In this document: in pieces, positions 60,759 through 64,000 of the stretch
Layout: every line of letters begins with the position of its first letter
How positions within the stretch are numbered: position 1 is the stretch's first letter
DNA from: Pseudomonas morbosilactucae
GTDB lineage: Bacteria; Pseudomonadota; Gammaproteobacteria; Pseudomonadales; Pseudomonadaceae
Direction: 5' to 3'
DNA: 64,000 bases
Assembly (NCBI RefSeq): GCF_023241715.1
Contig: NZ_JALQCW010000049.1
Location: 18,946 to 82,945, forward strand
Translations under genes and position numbers: made by a program
The notes under the pieces: model-generated
What the model saw: only the letters and a program-made list of their open reading frames with translations
Databases searched by the model: none
What the model was told of the DNA's origin: nothing

Positions 60759-61578
60759 AACTTACAAACTCCAGTGAAAAGCCTTGTTTCCGGGGAATAC
60801 CACCGGCCAGCAGGTGGCTCTGATCTTCGTCAATGCGGGTCAGGCACCAGGTGCCCAGCACTTCGCCGTAGCCAGTGGTCAGGCTCAACGGCAGCAAGCG
60901 ACTCCCAATGCTACGCAGCGCCTGCAACTGCCCGAGCCCGCCCTTGAACCCCGGAAAGATCGCGCCCTTGAGGGTGATGCTCTCAGTGCCCTGGCCCACC
61001 GCCTGCTGGGCGACACTGCGGCTCAGACGCTCCTGGCCAGACCAGCGAAACCCGGTCTGGCGGTGCAGCTCGTCAAAGGCCGCGGTGTCGACGTTGAAGT
61101 AGTAAGGCTGAGAAACACCCCCCAGCGGCTGCAGGATCAGCAAGTGTGGAAAGGGCTTCACCGCCTCGGCCGCCGGAGTGCTCGGTTCGGCAAACGCCTC
61201 ACTCGGGAAAATATTGCCCAGGGCCGGGCTGATCTGCCCGCCGATCCGGTTGATCGCTGCGCCCGCCTTGGCGGTCTGCTCCTGCAGAGCACCAAGGCGC
61301 TGCTGGATCTGCGCGGCGGCAGTCACGACCTGGCTGTACTTGGCCGCCACCTCACCGACCACGGACTGTGCGGCGCTGATGCTGCGCATCGTGCGCTGCA
61401 ACTTGGCGCCCAACACAGGCCCGACGAAGGGCATGTTCTCCAGCTCCGAGGCGGCGCCGGCGATGTCGCTGATGGCGCCATTCATCGGCCCCAGCATCTC
61501 ATCTGCACTGCGCCGCCCCGCTTCTGCCGCCGCCACCAGGGACTCAAGCCCCGAGTGCAACTGTTCCATATAGGCCAT
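60733..61578 (-). CDS. GpU-family tail protein with an N-terminal extension
   Basis: 281 residues. The C-terminal about 145 residues are GpU-like (FRWSGQERLSRSVAQQAVGQ, ITLKGAIFPGFKGGLGQLQA, GIPRKQGFSLEFVSYGDD). The N-terminal about 130 residues are extra and helical (LESLVAAAEAGRRSADEMLG, IQQRLGALQEQTAKAGAAIN), longer than P2 GpU (about 159 residues). It acts at the tail end as a terminator or connector. 9 bases after the tape measure. Confidence 0.88.
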   Translation of the reverse strand: MAYMEQLHSGLESLVAAAEAGRRSADEMLGPMNGAISDIAGAASELENMPFVGPVLGAKLQRTMRSISAAQSVVGEVAAKYSQVVTAAAQIQQRLGALQEQTAKAGAAINRIGGQISPALGNIFPSEAFAEPSTPAAEAVKPFPHLLILQPLGGVSQPYYFNVDTAAFDELHRQTGFRWSGQERLSRSVAQQAVGQGTESITLKGAIFPGFKGGLGQLQALRSIGSRLLPLSLTTGYGEVLGTWCLTRIDEDQSHLLAGGIPRKQGFSLEFVSYGDDLQNV

Positions 61579-61587
61579 GCCACCTCC

Positions 61588-63900
61588 TTAAACGTGTGCG
61601 GGGTCGAACAACTGGCGGGCGGTCGCCTGCCGGCTGTATTCGTCGAACTGAAAGCGCAAATAGGGCTCCAGCTCACGGGCCAGTTGGGCGGGGTCTTTGA
61701 CATCCCCCTGGACCGAGATCGACAGGTAGGGCGCGAAGCTGAATTGCTGCTCAAGCACCGGCGATGCCTGTGACGCGAACGACTGCGGCGGGTTGATCGT
61801 GGCCAGTGTCGATGCAGAGGGCGACGGACTCTCCATCGAACGCACCACCTGCCCCATCATCAAGGGTGTCTCGCGTGGCTTGAACGATTTGGCGATGTCG
61901 CCCATGACCGGCGGGATAGTCTGCCCAGCATTGGCCATCATCAGCGGGCCGGCTGCGGGCAGCCTCTTGAGTGACTCATCAGAGCCGAACATCTTTTTAC
62001 CCAAGGCACCGCCCAAGGCAGAACCGCCCCAGGCACCGAACGCCCCCCCGATCAAACCACCAATCACTGTTCCAATCACCGGCACCGCGGAGCCAATGGC
62101 GGCCCCCGCAGCGGCACCGGCCAGGGTCCCGGCGAGATTGCCTGCCGCCTCGCCATAGCCCTCAGCTTTTTCATCCTGGGTCTTGGCGTTCTGGTAAACA
62201 TCCGCCACCTGGAAACCGGCGCTGATCACCGAGAGCAGCGAGCCCCCCCTGAATCCCTTCGCCACGGATGCGGCGTCTTTCAGCGCAGTGCCCGGCACTC
62301 CGGGCGCAGTGGCACCCTTGGGCAGTTTCTCCAAGCCACTGGGCGTCAGAGGGTTCTTCAATCCACCTGCCCCCTTCGAACGGCTGTTGCCAGAGTTGCC
62401 AGACTGGCCACGAGCGCCACCTCGGGGACTTTTGCGCCCCCCACGGCTCCTACGGCGCTTGTTGTCTGCACAGCAACCAACCGTTGACTGAACACAGCCC
62501 AGCCCCCCCGCCTTGCTCGCTGACACCCGCTTTGCCACCTCGGGGTCGATCTTCAAAGACCCCCGGAGGACATTGAGCAGGCCCTTGCCAAGGGTGTACG
62601 CGGCCATCAGGTTTTTTATCGCGACAAAGCCAACACCCACGGCCGCCAGCCCTAGCACTAACGGAGGAGCCGCCCCCGCCAGTTCAGTCAGTTTGCCGAC
62701 CACCAGGGTGATGCCTTTGGCCACCTGATCCGTGGCGGGGCGCAAGGCCTCTCCAATGGCCAGCATGCCGTTGTCGACCGCTTGCTCGGTTTCAGCCCAC
62801 AACTGCTTGGAGAGTTGCCGGCGCTGGGCGAGGTTCTCGTCGAGAGCGCCCGAAGCACTCAACGAACGCTTGCTCAACGCCTCATAACGCTCCCGGCTCT
62901 GCGAGTCAGTCAGAGCAGCGGCCTTGAGCGCATCGCCAGTGCCGAGTTTTTCTATCCAGTTATTCAACTGGCTGGCGGCCTCATCGGGACTACCCCCCGT
63001 ACTCATCTGCACTTGCAGCATCGACCCCAACTGGCTCACCGCCTGCATGCCGGTAAGCCCTCCCGCGCTCGCGCTCTTGAGCAGCGCCGGCAGTAGACGG
63101 GCCATATCGGCCGCCTCGAAGTTGCCCTCCTGCCCCTGCAGGGCGATGGCCTCCAGGGCGCTCTCCATGACCTTGGGGTCGTCGATCTTGGCTTGCAACT
63201 CCAGGGCCCGCATCAGATTCGCCGTGTTTTCGGCACTGGCGCCCTGGCCCACCGCAAACTTCGCCGCCAGCGGGGCATAGCCCTGGGCCTTGTCCAGCGA
63301 CATGCCATTGACGAGCATCTTGCTCACCAGCCCGGCCACCTCGTTGCGGCCCATTCCCGTGTCTTTCGCCGTCTGCATGACGGTTTGACTCAACTGCGCT
63401 TCCCGGGGCGTGTTAGCAACATTGGCCTTGATCGCCATGTCACGGATAAGCGCCTGATAATCGGCACTGACCTTGACCGGAGCTTTCAGTGTGTCGACAC
63501 CGATCTTGGCCCAACCATAAGCCGCCTTGAGGTCGGTCTTGCCCTGATCGATCTGCTGCTGCCCACGGGCCTTAAGCTCTGAACCACGAGCCACTGCGCC
63601 CAGGGCCTGATACTCCTCACGCAGTTGATGGACCAGGACACCCTGCTTGCGCAGCCCATTCCGGTTGTTTTCCAGACTGCGCCACAACCCGGCGGCGGAA
63701 GCAGCGCCACGATCGTGAGCCTTTTGCCATGCGTCCTGCAGACGCAAGGTTTCACCAATGGTTTTTTCCAACACCCTGGCATTGTTGCCTTGCGCTTCCA
63801 GTTTTTTGATCCGGTCTTCCACCGTCTTGAAGGCGGCGTCCAACGTCGAACTGACGGCAGCACCAATCACCACCAGCCCTGATACCAGTTTGCTCGCCAT
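61588..63900 (-). CDS. Tail tape measure protein of the P2-like module
   Basis: 770 residues, with CAGGAGTAGCAG upstream. Residues 1-110 are coiled-coil (DRIKKLEAQGNNARVLEKTI). The TP901-like core follows (MAIKANVANTPREAQLSQTV). About 410-450 is hydrophobic (APPLVLGLAAVGVGFVAIKN). An odd Cys/Arg-rich linker then comes (GCVQSTVGCCADNKRRRSRG), and a glycine-rich segment with GxxxG repeats near 590-640. It sets the length of the P2-like tail. Confidence 0.93.
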   Translation of the reverse strand: MASKLVSGLVVIGAAVSSTLDAAFKTVEDRIKKLEAQGNNARVLEKTIGETLRLQDAWQKAHDRGAASAAGLWRSLENNRNGLRKQGVLVHQLREEYQALGAVARGSELKARGQQQIDQGKTDLKAAYGWAKIGVDTLKAPVKVSADYQALIRDMAIKANVANTPREAQLSQTVMQTAKDTGMGRNEVAGLVSKMLVNGMSLDKAQGYAPLAAKFAVGQGASAENTANLMRALELQAKIDDPKVMESALEAIALQGQEGNFEAADMARLLPALLKSASAGGLTGMQAVSQLGSMLQVQMSTGGSPDEAASQLNNWIEKLGTGDALKAAALTDSQSRERYEALSKRSLSASGALDENLAQRRQLSKQLWAETEQAVDNGMLAIGEALRPATDQVAKGITLVVGKLTELAGAAPPLVLGLAAVGVGFVAIKNLMAAYTLGKGLLNVLRGSLKIDPEVAKRVSASKAGGLGCVQSTVGCCADNKRRRSRGGRKSPRGGARGQSGNSGNSRSKGAGGLKNPLTPSGLEKLPKGATAPGVPGTALKDAASVAKGFRGGSLLSVISAGFQVADVYQNAKTQDEKAEGYGEAAGNLAGTLAGAAAGAAIGSAVPVIGTVIGGLIGGAFGAWGGSALGGALGKKMFGSDESLKRLPAAGPLMMANAGQTIPPVMGDIAKSFKPRETPLMMGQVVRSMESPSPSASTLATINPPQSFASQASPVLEQQFSFAPYLSISVQGDVKDPAQLARELEPYLRFQFDEYSRQATARQLFDPAHV

Positions 63901-63929
63901 CTGCTACTCCTGATCCTGCGGTGAAGGGC

Positions 63930-64000
63930 TCAATCCGTGAGCCACCAGACCATGTCGCTAAAGCGCATGGTCATGATCTCCTCGGCGGAAAAATGCAGCT
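63930..64000 (-). CDS. GpE-family tail protein (C-terminal end, cut by window edge)
   Basis: The last 23 codons are visible and read HFSAEEIMTMRFSDMVWW then LTD, like the end of P2 GpE/E' (hydrophobic-W pattern with sE-x2-M-x4-L). It sits 29 bases before the tape measure, the expected place. In P2 this frame is reached by a -1 frameshift from E; the start lies beyond the edge. Confidence 0.65.
   Translation of the reverse strand, partial: LHFSAEEIMTMRFSDMVWWLTD

Overview
The window is a chromosomal segment of a fluorescent Pseudomonas (P. fluorescens group sensu lato). It is GC-rich. Its gene content and order match Pseudomonas landmarks: dinG, quiP-type acylase, aot-type transporter, dcd, proS, mprF with the AcvB/VirJ gene, rimO, fpr/finR, dgkA/erdR, the PA3611-type block, recX-recA-cinA. 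REP palindromes of the fluorescent-pseudomonad type lie between genes.

Region by region. 1-9.5 kb: end of a putative agarase-like gene, SOS helicase dinG, a CopD-like membrane protein, a DUF1145/collagen-like pair, two tandem OmpA-family proteins, then a small-gene run (DUF6231, YchJ, LEA14-like lipoprotein, His-rich SEC-C protein), an isochorismatase-fold protein and yfcG. 9.6-17.5 kb: quiP-like acylase, a five-gene basic amino-acid ABC operon (aotJQMOP-like, no argR next to it), a small Pro-rich protein and dcd. 17.8-25.3 kb: cold-shock protein, DUF481 protein, alkyltransferase-like protein, ampG, proS, a lipoprotein and dinB. 25.5-34 kb: initiator tRNA-Met with a clear promoter, mprF-acvB operon, kup, rimO and a GNAT. 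34-44.4 kb: a degenerate RsuA-type pseudouridine synthase, yehS-like, rhlG-like, trmO, fpr/finR, dgkA, erdR, a DMT exporter, a frameshifted DTW-domain gene (tapT-like), PA3611-like, a LOG-family protein. 44.4-46.6 kb: recX, recA, cinA-type pncC.

46.6-64 kb: a phage-tail-like bacteriocin (R-tailocin) locus next to cinA, all on the minus strand and running past the right edge. It is composite. The right part is the end of a P2-like tail module (GpE, tape measure, GpU, GpX, GpD). Directly after it comes a Mu/SfV-like contractile tail module (Gp37-like, DUF2635, sheath, tube, Gp41/Gp42 chaperone with a -1 frameshift site, second tape measure, DNA-circularisation-like protein, GpP, spike, Gp46, Gp47/J, Gp48, fibre, fibre chaperone). 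A single lysis cassette follows (GH19 endolysin, Rz with an Rz1 nested inside it). No capsid, terminase, portal, integrase or transposase gene is visible in the window.

LexA-type boxes (CTG-N10-CAG) precede dinG, dinB and recA. The most unusual points are the two tail modules with one lysis cassette, a 41-residue repeat ruler in the second tape measure, a one-base frameshift in the tapT-like gene, a pseudouridine-synthase fold that has lost its catalytic residues, an isochorismatase-fold protein without its cysteine, and a hairpin that hides the ribosome site of one OmpA paralogue.
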